64,000 nucleotides of DNA. Origin: Vibrio panuliri (GTDB lineage: Bacteria > Pseudomonadota > Gammaproteobacteria > Enterobacterales > Vibrionaceae). The translations under genes and the position numbers were made by a program. Positions 53,352 through 62,403 of the stretch are shown here, piece after piece. The stretch is from NCBI RefSeq assembly GCF_009938205.1, contig NZ_AP019655.1:930001-994000 (forward strand), written 5' to 3'. Under the pieces are notes generated by a model. That model saw nothing but the letters and a program-made list of their open reading frames with translations. It was not told the origin of the DNA and did no database searches. Position 1 is the stretch's first letter. The number at the start of each line of letters is the position of its first letter.

Positions 53352-54872
53352 ATGATTTACGCATACCCTGGTAGCGACGGCTCTGTCGTATCTTTTAAAT
53401 CTCAGTATGAAAATTTTATTGGCGGCGAATGGGTGCCACCTGTAAAGGGCGAGTATTTTAATAACTCGTCACCGGTAACTGGTGAAGAGTTTTGCCGTAT
53501 TCCACGCTCATGTTCACAAGATATCGACCTCGCGATTGACGCCGCGCATGCGGCAAAAGAGTCTTGGGGAGCAACTTCTGTGCAAGAACGATCAAATATC
53601 TTATTGAAGATCGCCGATCGTATTGATGCCAATTTAGAAGCATTGGCAGTGGCAGAAACTTGGGAGAACGGCAAACCCGTTCGCGAAACTCTCGCTGCAG
53701 ATATTCCTCTAAGTTCGGATCATTTTCGCTACTTTGCTGGATGCATACGAGCTCAAGAAGGAAGCGTATCAGAGATTGATAATGGCACGGTGGCTTACCA
53801 CTTCCATGAACCTATTGGTGTTGTTGGACAAATTATACCTTGGAACTTCCCGTTACTTATGGCGGCTTGGAAAATTGCACCAGCCCTTGCGGCTGGCAAC
53901 TGCATTGTATTAAAACCCGCAGAGCAAACACCAGCCAGTATATTACTACTGATTGAGTTGATTGAAGATCTATTACCGGCAGGTGTTTTAAACGTAGTTA
54001 ATGGTTTGGGGCAAGAAGCAGGTGAAGCGCTCGCAACTAGCACGCGCATTGGCAAACTCGCATTCACTGGTTCCACATCTGTCGGGCACCATATTTTGAA
54101 ATGTGCCGCTGAAAACCTCATTCCGTCAACCGTTGAACTCGGTGGTAAATCACCCAATATTTATTTTAACGACGTTGTCCAACATGAAGATGAGTATTTA
54201 GACAAGTGTGCGGAAGGCTTTGTACTGGGTTTCTTTAACCAAGGCGAAGTGTGTACTTGTCCATCCCGAGCGCTCATTCAAGAAGATATCTTCGACCAGT
54301 TTATGCAAAAAGTGCTGGAAAAAACCAAACAGATTGTGCGTGGCAATCCACTCGATACCTCCACAATGGTTGGGGCTCAGGCTTCCCAAGAACAGTTTGA
54401 TAAAATCATGAGCTACCTCGATATTGGGAAAAACGAGGGGGCAACAGTGCTGACTGGCGGAGATCAAGAGACGCTAGGTGATGCACTCAATAATGGTTTC
54501 TATATTCAGCCAACGATCCTGCAAGGTGATAACTCTATGCGTATCTTCCAAGAAGAAATTTTTGGTCCCGTAATCGCTGTCACGACCTTTAAAGACGAAG
54601 CTGAAGCACTGGCTATCGCTAATGACTCCGCCTACGGTTTGGGTGCTGGCGTATGGACTCGTGACACCAATCGCGCTTACCGGATGGGCAGAGGTATCCA
54701 AGCGGGCCGTATCTGGACAAACTGCTACCATCTATACCCTGCGCACGCCGCATTTGGAGGCTATAAAAAATCAGGTATCGGTCGTGAAACCCATAAAATG
54801 ATGCTCGATCACTATCAGCAAACTAAGAACCTACTCGTTAGTTATAGCACTAGCCCACTCGGCTTTTTCTAA
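53352..54872 (+). CDS. aldB: Aldehyde dehydrogenase, AldB/ExaC type
   Basis: 506 residues. FIGGEWVPPVKGEY, HFRYFAGCIRAQEG, VAYHFHEPIGVVGQIIPWNFPL, the Glu in ELGGKSPNI and the catalytic Cys in FNQGEVCTCPSR match E. coli AldB almost block for block, as does the C-terminus GIGRETHKMMLDHYQQTK. It oxidises acetaldehyde and similar aldehydes to acids with NAD(P)+. The FIST-kinase gene pair downstream resembles regulators of ethanol oxidation in Pseudomonas. A perfect hairpin follows. Confidence 0.93.
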   Translation: MIYAYPGSDGSVVSFKSQYENFIGGEWVPPVKGEYFNNSSPVTGEEFCRIPRSCSQDIDLAIDAAHAAKESWGATSVQERSNILLKIADRIDANLEALAVAETWENGKPVRETLAADIPLSSDHFRYFAGCIRAQEGSVSEIDNGTVAYHFHEPIGVVGQIIPWNFPLLMAAWKIAPALAAGNCIVLKPAEQTPASILLLIELIEDLLPAGVLNVVNGLGQEAGEALATSTRIGKLAFTGSTSVGHHILKCAAENLIPSTVELGGKSPNIYFNDVVQHEDEYLDKCAEGFVLGFFNQGEVCTCPSRALIQEDIFDQFMQKVLEKTKQIVRGNPLDTSTMVGAQASQEQFDKIMSYLDIGKNEGATVLTGGDQETLGDALNNGFYIQPTILQGDNSMRIFQEEIFGPVIAVTTFKDEAEALAIANDSAYGLGAGVWTRDTNRAYRMGRGIQAGRIWTNCYHLYPAHAAFGGYKKSGIGRETHKMMLDHYQQTKNLLVSYSTSPLGFF

Positions 54873-54883
54873 CGGTATCTTTT

Positions 54884-54909
54884 CGTCGAGCGGCTCAAGT
54901 CGCTCGACG
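54884..54909 (+). terminator. Hairpin after aldB
   Basis: Perfect 9-bp arms CGTCGAGCG / CGCTCGACG with an 8-base loop; no T run, so termination is only probable. Confidence 0.5.
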
Positions 54910-55140
54910 GCACTTCTCCCTAGCCATATCTTTTTACTTAAAAACCTCAATACTGTTTCAGCAAACTGATGCAAACCCACAGTCTCAATCGCCAATGACT
55001 ACATACTTTCATCATTTCAGTTAGCAAAATCTCCTTCAATATATGCAAAATAGTTAATTTAACGCTATTTTAACATCTCAGTTTATGGATAAGTTCTTGT
55101 ACCACCTCGAGAATCGAAAACGGTATCCACAGGAATAGGT

Positions 55141-56286
55141 ATGGCTAAAACGAAAACCAAGCAGGCAGTGAGTGTAATACTCGACCCGGTTCAAGCAAGT
55201 CAAGATATACATCAACAACTTGGCGCTCCCACAGAAGGCTTTGTGTTGTTCTACTGCTCAGCAGTGTATCCGCTCGAGCAACTGGCTAACGCAATGGAGC
55301 AGCGCTTCACTCACGTCGAACTCGCTGGATGCACAACTGCGGGAGAAGTGACACAAAATGGTTACCAACAACATTCGCTCGTCGCGATCTGGTTTAACCC
55401 TGAATACTTCGCTGTTAGCAGTACAACAGTGAAATCCATCGATCAGTTCGATCTCATTCAAGCGCAACGCATAATCAACCAACTATTAGAAAATTGCCAT
55501 ACTCAAAGTGACCATCATGCCCGCTACGCCCCGTTTTTGATGACGTTAATTGATGGCCTCTCTACGCGTGAAGAAGAGTTTTTAAACACGTTAAATTCTG
55601 CCGCGAATGGCATCCCCCACTTTGGCGGCTCTGCTGGCGATGACATCAATCTCGCCAACACGCATGTGTATCATCAAGGGAGTTTTGTACACAACGCTGC
55701 GGTCGTGATCATGTTCAACTCACGCTGTATGTTTGAGGTATTTAACAGTCACCACATCGATAGCTGTATGGAAAAAATGGTGGTCACTGCCGCCGATCCG
55801 CTCTCTCGAACCGTTTACGAACTGAACTCTGAACCTGCCGCCAATGAATACGCCCGAGTTCTCGGTATACAAGTCTCAAGCCTAAGCCCTGAGGTTTTCT
55901 CTCTTTACCCTTTAGCGGTAAAAATCGGCAGCAACTATTATGCTCGCGCGATTCAGAAAGTGAATGACGATCTTAGTCTGTCCTTTTACTGCGCCGTTGA
56001 TACGGGCATTGTTCTCAGCGCAGTCGAGATGAGTGACATTATAAACACGCTAGCTGCACAACTAGAGGTTTTGCAGCAAAAGCTCTCGTACGCTGAAACC
56101 GTTTTGGCTTGCGACTGCGTATTGCGCAGATTAGAGATAGAGCAAAAAAAACTCACTCCTGCGATGGCGAACTTGCAACAACAGCATCGCATTTTTGGTT
56201 TTAACACCTATGGCGAACATATTAGCGGCATGCACCTAAACCAAACCTTTACAGGTGTCTACATCTCCGGTGAACTCTATGACTAA
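55141..56286 (+). CDS. FIST-domain sensory protein, NosP-like
   Basis: 381 residues, soluble. The FIST N-terminal domain (about 30-230) contains AGCTTAGEVTQNGY, TLIDGLSTREEEFLN and HFGGSAGDD; the FIST-C domain follows (LYPLAVKIGSNYYARAI). Proteins of this type next to a PAS hybrid kinase include NosP, a heme-based nitric oxide sensor that modulates the kinase. A heme ligand cannot be assigned from sequence alone. It overlaps the kinase gene by eight bases, so the pair is translationally coupled. Confidence 0.86.
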   Translation: MAKTKTKQAVSVILDPVQASQDIHQQLGAPTEGFVLFYCSAVYPLEQLANAMEQRFTHVELAGCTTAGEVTQNGYQQHSLVAIWFNPEYFAVSSTTVKSIDQFDLIQAQRIINQLLENCHTQSDHHARYAPFLMTLIDGLSTREEEFLNTLNSAANGIPHFGGSAGDDINLANTHVYHQGSFVHNAAVVIMFNSRCMFEVFNSHHIDSCMEKMVVTAADPLSRTVYELNSEPAANEYARVLGIQVSSLSPEVFSLYPLAVKIGSNYYARAIQKVNDDLSLSFYCAVDTGIVLSAVEMSDIINTLAAQLEVLQQKLSYAETVLACDCVLRRLEIEQKKLTPAMANLQQQHRIFGFNTYGEHISGMHLNQTFTGVYISGELYD

Positions 56287-58846
56287 TAAGGAGTTACAGC
56301 AAGAGTTAGCTCAATTAAGACAGCAAAATGAAAAACTCAAAAAGATCAACCGAGTACTGATGCAACGTATCGAAGAGAGTGGCAGCTTGGGTAATCAACC
56401 GTACGCCACTTTTGAACATTCAGTGCAGTTAGCCCAGCAAGTGCAAGACAAGACGCGGATCCTGAATGAAACGCTCGCGGAACTTGAACGCAGTAATCGC
56501 GCGCTAAAACAAGCCAACGAACAAGCCAACATCTTTAAACAACGTTTTATTGATGCAATAGAGAGTATTTCAGATGCGTTTGTCCTACTCGATAGCGACG
56601 GTCGCATTATTCTACAGAACAGCCATTTTCTAAATTACTGGAAAAAAGTAGGGTTAAAAACGGAGCAAGGGACCAACCTCAACGATTTTAAGGCTCTCGC
56701 CAAAACCCGCGGGATCATCTCGCAAGCCTACCCAGGTAATGCGAATCAAAACCCAGTCTACAAACTATCAGACAATCGATGGTTCCAACTCAGTGAACGC
56801 CGAACTCGCGAAGGGGGCTGGGTAATGCTCTACACCGACATTACCGCACTAAAAATGGCAGAAAGTGCTCGCTATGAACAAGCGATGGCACAAAAATCGA
56901 AGTTACTACAAAACTTGGTCGACAACCTATCTCAGGGCGTGATTATGATTAGTAGTCACAACCAAGTTGAGGTTTGGAACCAGCGGTTTATTGAGATGAG
57001 CAAGCTTTCACCACAAATGCTGCGCTCAAACCCATTCTTGCAAAACCTAACGGCTTCAACAGAGTTAGACTTGTCGTTGACAGACTCAACTCGCAACGAT
57101 GCACATAAGGTGCAGAAACTCACTAATGGTACCGTCGTTGAAATGCGCAGCCATCGCCTGAGCAATGGCAAAACGATTAATACCTACACAGATATCACTG
57201 CCGCTCATCAATACGCTGAATCATTACGAGAAAGCGAAAGTCGATTGCGTCTGATCACCGATAATGTTCCCGCGATGATTGCGTATGTTGGGGCCGATTT
57301 GACGTTTCAGTTTACCAACAAAGTATATCAGGATTGGTATGGTAGAGAGAGCGGTGAGCGCTACGGTGTCGACTTAGTTAATCAGCGTGTGAATAGTCAG
57401 TTTGAACAACTGCAGCCTTATGTCACTCGGGCCCTGCAAGGAGAGAGTGTCAGCTTCGAAGTTGAAGAAAGTAATCACCTTGGTCAACCCGCTTATTTGC
57501 ACAAATCTTACGTCCCAAATAGAGATGCTAATGGTTCGGTACTCGGTTTCTTTGTATTAGTACGAGACATCACGACACGAATCAAAAGTGCTATAGCGTT
57601 ACAAAAGGCGCATGATTCTCTTGAAGTCAGAGTCAATGAGCGTACCGCCCAATTACAAAAGCTCAATCATGTATTGCAAAACGAAGTTGAGGAACGTCGA
57701 CGCGTACAACTCAACCTAACCGCTGCCAAACGTGAGGCTGAACAGGCCAATGCCTCTAAATCTAAGTTTCTTGCCGCAGTGAGCCATGATTTGTTGCAGC
57801 CACTCAATGCAGCACAACTGTTTACCAGCACGCTAAGCAGCCAAATACCTCAACAAGCTGACGAAAAGTTAGTCGGTTCCATTTCAAACTCACTCGACGA
57901 CTTAGAAAACTTAATCAGCACTCTAGTCGATATTTCTAAGCTTGATGCTGGTGTCGTCAAAGCGGATAAACATCACTTCAACCTCGGTGAGCTACTCATC
58001 AATCTGGTCAACGAGTATCAACATCAATCCGCGCAATTCAACGTAGCCTTAAAACATGTTCCCGTAAATGCCATCGTCCACTCTGACAGCGTTCTCCTCG
58101 CCCGTATCTTACGCAACTTTCTTTCTAATGCCTTTCGATATACCGACAACGGTAAAGTGCTACTTGGTTGCAGAAGAAAAGCAGACCACATCACTATTCA
58201 AGTGTGGGATAACGGTTCCGGTATCGCGCAGGACCAACTAAGTGAGATTTTCAAAGAGTTCAAACGCCTTAGTACATCACAAAAAGCATTTCGTAATGGC
58301 TTAGGGTTGGGCTTGGCAATAGTCGATAAACTATCCACGGTACTCCAGCACCCTATCGAAGTAGACTCAGTAGAAGGAAAAGGCTCAGTGTTCTCTGTCA
58401 CCGTGCCGATTGGAGCGCCCGAGTCTGGGAAAAAAGAGCACACTCATATCAATCATGCTCTCGCTAGCACAGACTTAACCGGTCGTAAGATTTGGCTGGT
58501 TGATAATGATGCAAGTATCTGTGAGGCCATGAAGCAGTTACTGGGCAAATGGCAGTGCGAGGTGACGACTGCTGCCAGTTTTGAACAGCTACGCTCTCAA
58601 GTGAACCTCGGTTCGGACATAGTGGATCTTTTGATTGTCGACTACCACTTGGACAATGATGAAAATGGTCTGGACGTAGCTGTAGAAGTCAACCAACTTA
58701 GAGAGAAGCCATTACCAACATTAATGATCACCGCCAATTACAGCGATGAACTCAAAGCTCAAGTCAAAACTCATGGCATATTGCTGCTCAACAAACCCGT
58801 CAAACCAATGAAACTAAAAACCTCAATTTTCTTCTTGCTAAAGTAG
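56279..58846 (+). CDS. Cytosolic PAS hybrid histidine kinase, NahK-like
   Basis: 855 residues with no membrane helix. An N-terminal coiled coil (about 1-85: ELQQELAQLRQQNEKLKK), three PAS-like domains (about 90-195, 205-305, 320-440), a second coiled coil, HisKA with His503 in VSHDLLQPLNA, HATPase (NFLSNAFRYTDNG), and one receiver with Asp788 in LIVDYHLD. This order matches the NahK/ErcS' group of Pseudomonas. The ATG at 56279 overlaps the FIST stop; a GTG 24 bases earlier is in frame. The FIST protein is the probable input; the output runs through an HPt or another regulator. Confidence 0.88.
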   Translation: MTNKELQQELAQLRQQNEKLKKINRVLMQRIEESGSLGNQPYATFEHSVQLAQQVQDKTRILNETLAELERSNRALKQANEQANIFKQRFIDAIESISDAFVLLDSDGRIILQNSHFLNYWKKVGLKTEQGTNLNDFKALAKTRGIISQAYPGNANQNPVYKLSDNRWFQLSERRTREGGWVMLYTDITALKMAESARYEQAMAQKSKLLQNLVDNLSQGVIMISSHNQVEVWNQRFIEMSKLSPQMLRSNPFLQNLTASTELDLSLTDSTRNDAHKVQKLTNGTVVEMRSHRLSNGKTINTYTDITAAHQYAESLRESESRLRLITDNVPAMIAYVGADLTFQFTNKVYQDWYGRESGERYGVDLVNQRVNSQFEQLQPYVTRALQGESVSFEVEESNHLGQPAYLHKSYVPNRDANGSVLGFFVLVRDITTRIKSAIALQKAHDSLEVRVNERTAQLQKLNHVLQNEVEERRRVQLNLTAAKREAEQANASKSKFLAAVSHDLLQPLNAAQLFTSTLSSQIPQQADEKLVGSISNSLDDLENLISTLVDISKLDAGVVKADKHHFNLGELLINLVNEYQHQSAQFNVALKHVPVNAIVHSDSVLLARILRNFLSNAFRYTDNGKVLLGCRRKADHITIQVWDNGSGIAQDQLSEIFKEFKRLSTSQKAFRNGLGLGLAIVDKLSTVLQHPIEVDSVEGKGSVFSVTVPIGAPESGKKEHTHINHALASTDLTGRKIWLVDNDASICEAMKQLLGKWQCEVTTAASFEQLRSQVNLGSDIVDLLIVDYHLDNDENGLDVAVEVNQLREKPLPTLMITANYSDELKAQVKTHGILLLNKPVKPMKLKTSIFFLLK

Positions 58847-58951
58847 AGAGAAGAATTTCACGTCGCAGTTTTCCCTATGCGCAAACCAGTGACAGTGTTC
58901 TGAGCTCTGCATAGTGACGTCATTGGAGTAAAAATCCGCAAGTTTGAACGG

Positions 58952-59608
58952 CTACCTTTTAAGGTATTGGTTAAAATCAATACCGCTACAGCCCAATACC
59001 GCTTGAACGCGATTGGTAACACCAAGCTTTTTAAGAATAGAAGAAACATGAGACTTAACGGTGGTTTCAGAAACATTAAGATTATAGGCAATTTGCTTGT
59101 TCGCTTCCCCTTTGGTCATACATTTAAGCACCATCAGTTGGCGACGAGTGAGGGAAGAAAGCATCTCTGGTAAAATTGGTGAGTCATGCTTACTTGTCGA
59201 CGTTGACTGAGCGCGCAGAATATCGGCAGGTAGATATACATTGCCCTCTAAAACCATAGAGATCGCATCAGAAATCTCATCTTTAGATGAAGACTTTGAA
59301 ATAAAGCCTACAGCGCCATAGGCCATAGTTTGGAGTATGATCTGTTTATTGTTCTCCGCTGAAACCACCACAACTGGTGTGGTCGGGCATTCACTGATAA
59401 GGTCAAGTAACCCATTTAACCCCGACATTCCCGGCATGTTCAGATCAAGCATGATTAAATCTAAGTCTGGATGCTGTTTTGCAACGGCTAGTGTCGTGGC
59501 AATATCTTCCGTCTCTTGCGTGGCGCAATCAGGGAATTTTTCAGCCAAAATATGAGTAATGGCATCTCGAAATAACGGGTGATCGTCTGCGATCAAGACC
59601 TTGTACAT
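58952..59608 (-). CDS. LuxR/NarL-type response regulator
   Basis: 218 residues. Receiver with Asp-Asp at 8-9 and acceptor Asp55 (LIMLDLNMP), then a LuxR-type helix-turn-helix (about 152-205: LTRRQLMVLKCMTKGEANKQIAYNLN, SETTVKSHVSSILKKLG). It is convergent with the hybrid kinase, 105 bases apart. The position and type recall ErbR/AgmR of Pseudomonas, which controls ethanol oxidation; aldB lies 4 kb away. Partnership with the kinase is inference, since that kinase has its own receiver. Confidence 0.88.
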   Translation of the reverse strand: MYKVLIADDHPLFRDAITHILAEKFPDCATQETEDIATTLAVAKQHPDLDLIMLDLNMPGMSGLNGLLDLISECPTTPVVVVSAENNKQIILQTMAYGAVGFISKSSSKDEISDAISMVLEGNVYLPADILRAQSTSTSKHDSPILPEMLSSLTRRQLMVLKCMTKGEANKQIAYNLNVSETTVKSHVSSILKKLGVTNRVQAVLGCSGIDFNQYLKR

Positions 59609-59753
59609 AACGATAGAGCCTCTCGATTAGTTGAGCTATTAATCAGCTTAACTGATTGAGATACGGTGGCAAGCTAACCTACCTCATCCATTAGTCGTAA
59701 AACACCCTTTATAGATCACAAATAATTAACAAACTCACTTCGGTGACTCTTGG

Positions 59754-59783
59754 ACAAAAAGAGAGCCACTTATTGACTCTCCC
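59754..59783 (-). terminator. Terminator of the agp-like gene
   Basis: On the minus strand GAGAGTCA / TGGCTCTC (one G-U pair) is followed by five T; it lies about 16 bases after the stop codon. Confidence 0.75.
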
Positions 59784-59798
59784 TTACTGAACACTGGA

Positions 59799-61061
59799 CT
59801 AGAATTTCGCTAGTTTTTCTTTGAACGTCTCAAATGAGCAGAAGCCATGCTTATCGGTTGGGCAATCAGCCATTTCTAAAGTGACATGCTGAGCTGGTGT
59901 TTTTAGATTTAACGGTACCAGATTGCGAATTTGGTCGCTGGTTTGATAAATATACTCTAATCTCACTAGCTCTTGGCCTTTTGGACTTTGCCAACGTTCA
60001 ATAGCAATCTTGCCGCCAATTGGCGTATTTTCAAAGGTATCAGGTAATACATAAGGTTTAACGTTTAACGCAGAAAGTAGCGAAACGACGTTAGAATCGT
60101 GCCCCACCAACACAGTAAGTTCTTCTTCACTGCCTGTTTTCATTGTTTTGTCGACATAGTCTAATAGCGGCTTAGCTACATGCTTGGCTACTAGAGGCGC
60201 GCCAAATAATACTTCACCGTATTTGTCTTTAATTTGAGCAAGTTCTAACCACTCTTTGTTATTCTTAATTTTACCCCAAGCCACATCTTCCATTGGGTAA
60301 CCATCATAGTATTGCAGTATAAATGCATCAGAGATAATCGTACCTAAGCGCAGTGGACCATTAATCCCAGGCTCTTTGTCTTTGTTAAAAGATAAAGTTG
60401 TAGGGATTTTTGAGATATCACAGATTCCGGTCTCTTTACAAGCAGGCGAGTCTTTGTAATCAACGATTTTATTTAGCAAATCATAAGCAGGCTTAAGCTC
60501 TTTATTCATCCCTGCAATGCCTGTAGAACTTGCTTCTTCTTCCATTGCTTTTAAGCCCGCTTTCTTAAATGCTTCTGAGCCGTCTCGAATCACAGGACTA
60601 AATGTGTAATCCATCGTATCGATTGCTTCGCGATTCTCGACAGGAAGATTACATCCAGGGAAAGCGCCAGCGGCAAAGAACTCACCAGTTGCGATAGTGC
60701 GTTGTTTACTATTGGTGTAAACCGTCACTTGTTCAGCTTTTGGACATACGTTTTTCTCAAAAAGACCATTTTGCACTAGCCAGTCTTTTATGTAATGACC
60801 AAAATACGCTTCAAGCACTTGTCCTTTTGGGGTTAACCAGCTGCCTTTAGTTTCCCAAGCAGGAAACGCATAAGCGCTCGATTTACCCAGTGTACTATCA
60901 CCAGTTGCAAGTGGTGCTCGTAAACCGTGGCGGCTTACCAACACCACCTGTTCCAAGGTGTATCCTTTAGGCGCTGGATTACTATTACCAGCACTTTGTG
61001 CAAGTACGGCCGTTGAACAGAGAGCGAGCAAGGTGCCAAGCGCGACTTTGTTGTATTTCAT
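59799..61061 (-). CDS. agp: Periplasmic glucose-1-phosphatase (histidine acid phosphatase)
   Basis: 420 residues. A signal peptide ends at AVLAQS (residue 21-22). The catalytic SRHGLRAP (about 43-50) and the proton donor VGHDSN near 320 are in place. Similarity to E. coli Agp runs to the end: ANSLQRTVAT-like NSKQRTIAT, GAFPGCNLPV, KDSPACKE, DAFILQYYDGYPM, TPIGGKI. It frees glucose from glucose-1-phosphate and may attack other phosphoesters. E. coli Agp has Asn where this protein has the Gly of the classic RHG motif. Cys pairs suggest disulfides. Confidence 0.9.
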   Translation of the reverse strand: MKYNKVALGTLLALCSTAVLAQSAGNSNPAPKGYTLEQVVLVSRHGLRAPLATGDSTLGKSSAYAFPAWETKGSWLTPKGQVLEAYFGHYIKDWLVQNGLFEKNVCPKAEQVTVYTNSKQRTIATGEFFAAGAFPGCNLPVENREAIDTMDYTFSPVIRDGSEAFKKAGLKAMEEEASSTGIAGMNKELKPAYDLLNKIVDYKDSPACKETGICDISKIPTTLSFNKDKEPGINGPLRLGTIISDAFILQYYDGYPMEDVAWGKIKNNKEWLELAQIKDKYGEVLFGAPLVAKHVAKPLLDYVDKTMKTGSEEELTVLVGHDSNVVSLLSALNVKPYVLPDTFENTPIGGKIAIERWQSPKGQELVRLEYIYQTSDQIRNLVPLNLKTPAQHVTLEMADCPTDKHGFCSFETFKEKLAKF

Positions 61062-61558
61062 AGTGTGTTCCCATCTGCTGGATAATTAAATAACTCACTA
61101 CTCCCGCCTGTTATAAAACATCAACGCTTGTTTAAACTGATTGAGGTTACATTGAGTTTCAAATTTTATGCGATGTAGCGTGCCTTATTGGCTTATTATT
61201 CAATCACTCAGCAAACAGAAAAAATTATACCTAGATCACGCTTAACCAGATGCTCCTAACTGGCGAAAAAACCTTTCAGTTCACGCAATGTGAAACCCAA
61301 AATATTTCTATGTAGCCAGTCTCCCTTTCATTGTGATGAAGATTGACGAGAAAAAGTGAAAGTGCCTTTCAATGTTTCGAAGCAGTCACTATTTCAAACC
61401 ACTAAGTGCGTGATGTCACAAAAATGATTGTTGAGTTAGCAAAACAACGCATTTACATCTCTGATATCTATCGCGAACTTGGATCCCAGATAGCGCCGAC
61501 AACAAAGACGCGGTGGACTAAATGCTCACCCCGCTATCAAAACTTTCTTTCTCTTCAC
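61062..61558. other. Intergenic region between agp and the DinB-like gene
   Basis: 497 bases. It must carry the agp promoter on the minus strand. Short elements seen are the palindrome GTGATGTCAC (61408-61417) and AT-rich stretches at 61080-61230. A 68-codon open frame at 61406-61612 overlaps the DinB-like gene end and has no coding character, so I do not call it. Confidence 0.4.
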
Positions 61559-62266
61559 TTAAGCGTGGTTTGTGGCCACGCACTTCGGCGCTTTTGCCTT
61601 GGCTCTTTTTGACTCGTTGATATGAAGTAGATTATGTCTTGTGACCGGCATAAAAATAATCCCTGCCACATTCTTCTTGCCCCAGAACTCGACCAACCAT
61701 TCTGAATCTGGATGTTGCGCCACCGCATGAGACTGAAACACGCCTTGGAGGATATCAGACGAAAAACGACGTTGAAGATCTGCAAACTCTAGCTCAGACA
61801 ATATTTTCTGAGTGTTAAAGCCGACTGTTTGACGATACGCTCTAAGTGCATCGACATCGATCATCTGACTGAAAGAGAGAAGCTCTCGCTGGGTAAGTTG
61901 ATTCCCTGTGTCTGAGATTGGCGAGCCAATACGAGCTAGCCACTGCTCATCAAGGATTTGGGGTTGCTCAGCCACGAGTAAATTGACCGTAATATCTTCT
62001 ATTCTACTCGCATGCAACATGCCATAAACCACGGTACGACCTTTCTCGTTGACCGCCGTTTTGGCGTCGTGCGTGGTCAAGCCTTGCCAGAGTTCATCTT
62101 CATAGGACTTTTGCGCTAACTGCCCCACTCCAGAGACATGCACAAGGCTATGTAAGAATAGACAAGTCTGCTTAAATTCATCGAATTGAGTAGCATCGCG
62201 ATAAATAGCCTTGGCGTGCTTTAAATGCTCACTAAATAAGTTGATCGTCATCTGTAAGTTCTCCAT
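61559..62266 (-). CDS. DinB-fold protein
   Basis: 235 residues. The four-helix DinB/YfiT-like pattern is seen in FLHSLVHVSGVGQL, VYGMLHASRIEDITVNLL and FWGKKNVAGIIFMPVTRHNLLHINES, with three spaced His (in HSLVH, LHASR and TRHNLLH) that fit the usual metal site. Members are metal-dependent thiol-transferase-like proteins; the function here is not known. The start MENLQM could also be MTINLF five codons on. Confidence 0.75.
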   Translation of the reverse strand: MENLQMTINLFSEHLKHAKAIYRDATQFDEFKQTCLFLHSLVHVSGVGQLAQKSYEDELWQGLTTHDAKTAVNEKGRTVVYGMLHASRIEDITVNLLVAEQPQILDEQWLARIGSPISDTGNQLTQRELLSFSQMIDVDALRAYRQTVGFNTQKILSELEFADLQRRFSSDILQGVFQSHAVAQHPDSEWLVEFWGKKNVAGIIFMPVTRHNLLHINESKRAKAKAPKCVATNHA

Positions 62267-62403
62267 CCCTTTCTTACCTACAACGCCTTAGTGTGACAGA
62301 AGCAACATATGTAAACTGTGAGCCAGTAACGCCAAATGTAATACGTCGGCTATTTTTTTATAAATTGGGTTCAAAGTGTGGGCCCAAGTTTTTGCAACTT
62401 GAG

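Noticed and set aside
61408..61417. Palindrome GTGATGTCAC before agp as a CRP site
   Set aside because: The spacing between halves is two bases, not the six needed for CRP.
61406..61612. 68-codon open frame overlapping the end of the DinB-like gene
   Set aside because: Part is antisense to a supported gene and the rest has no ribosome site; no domain recognised.
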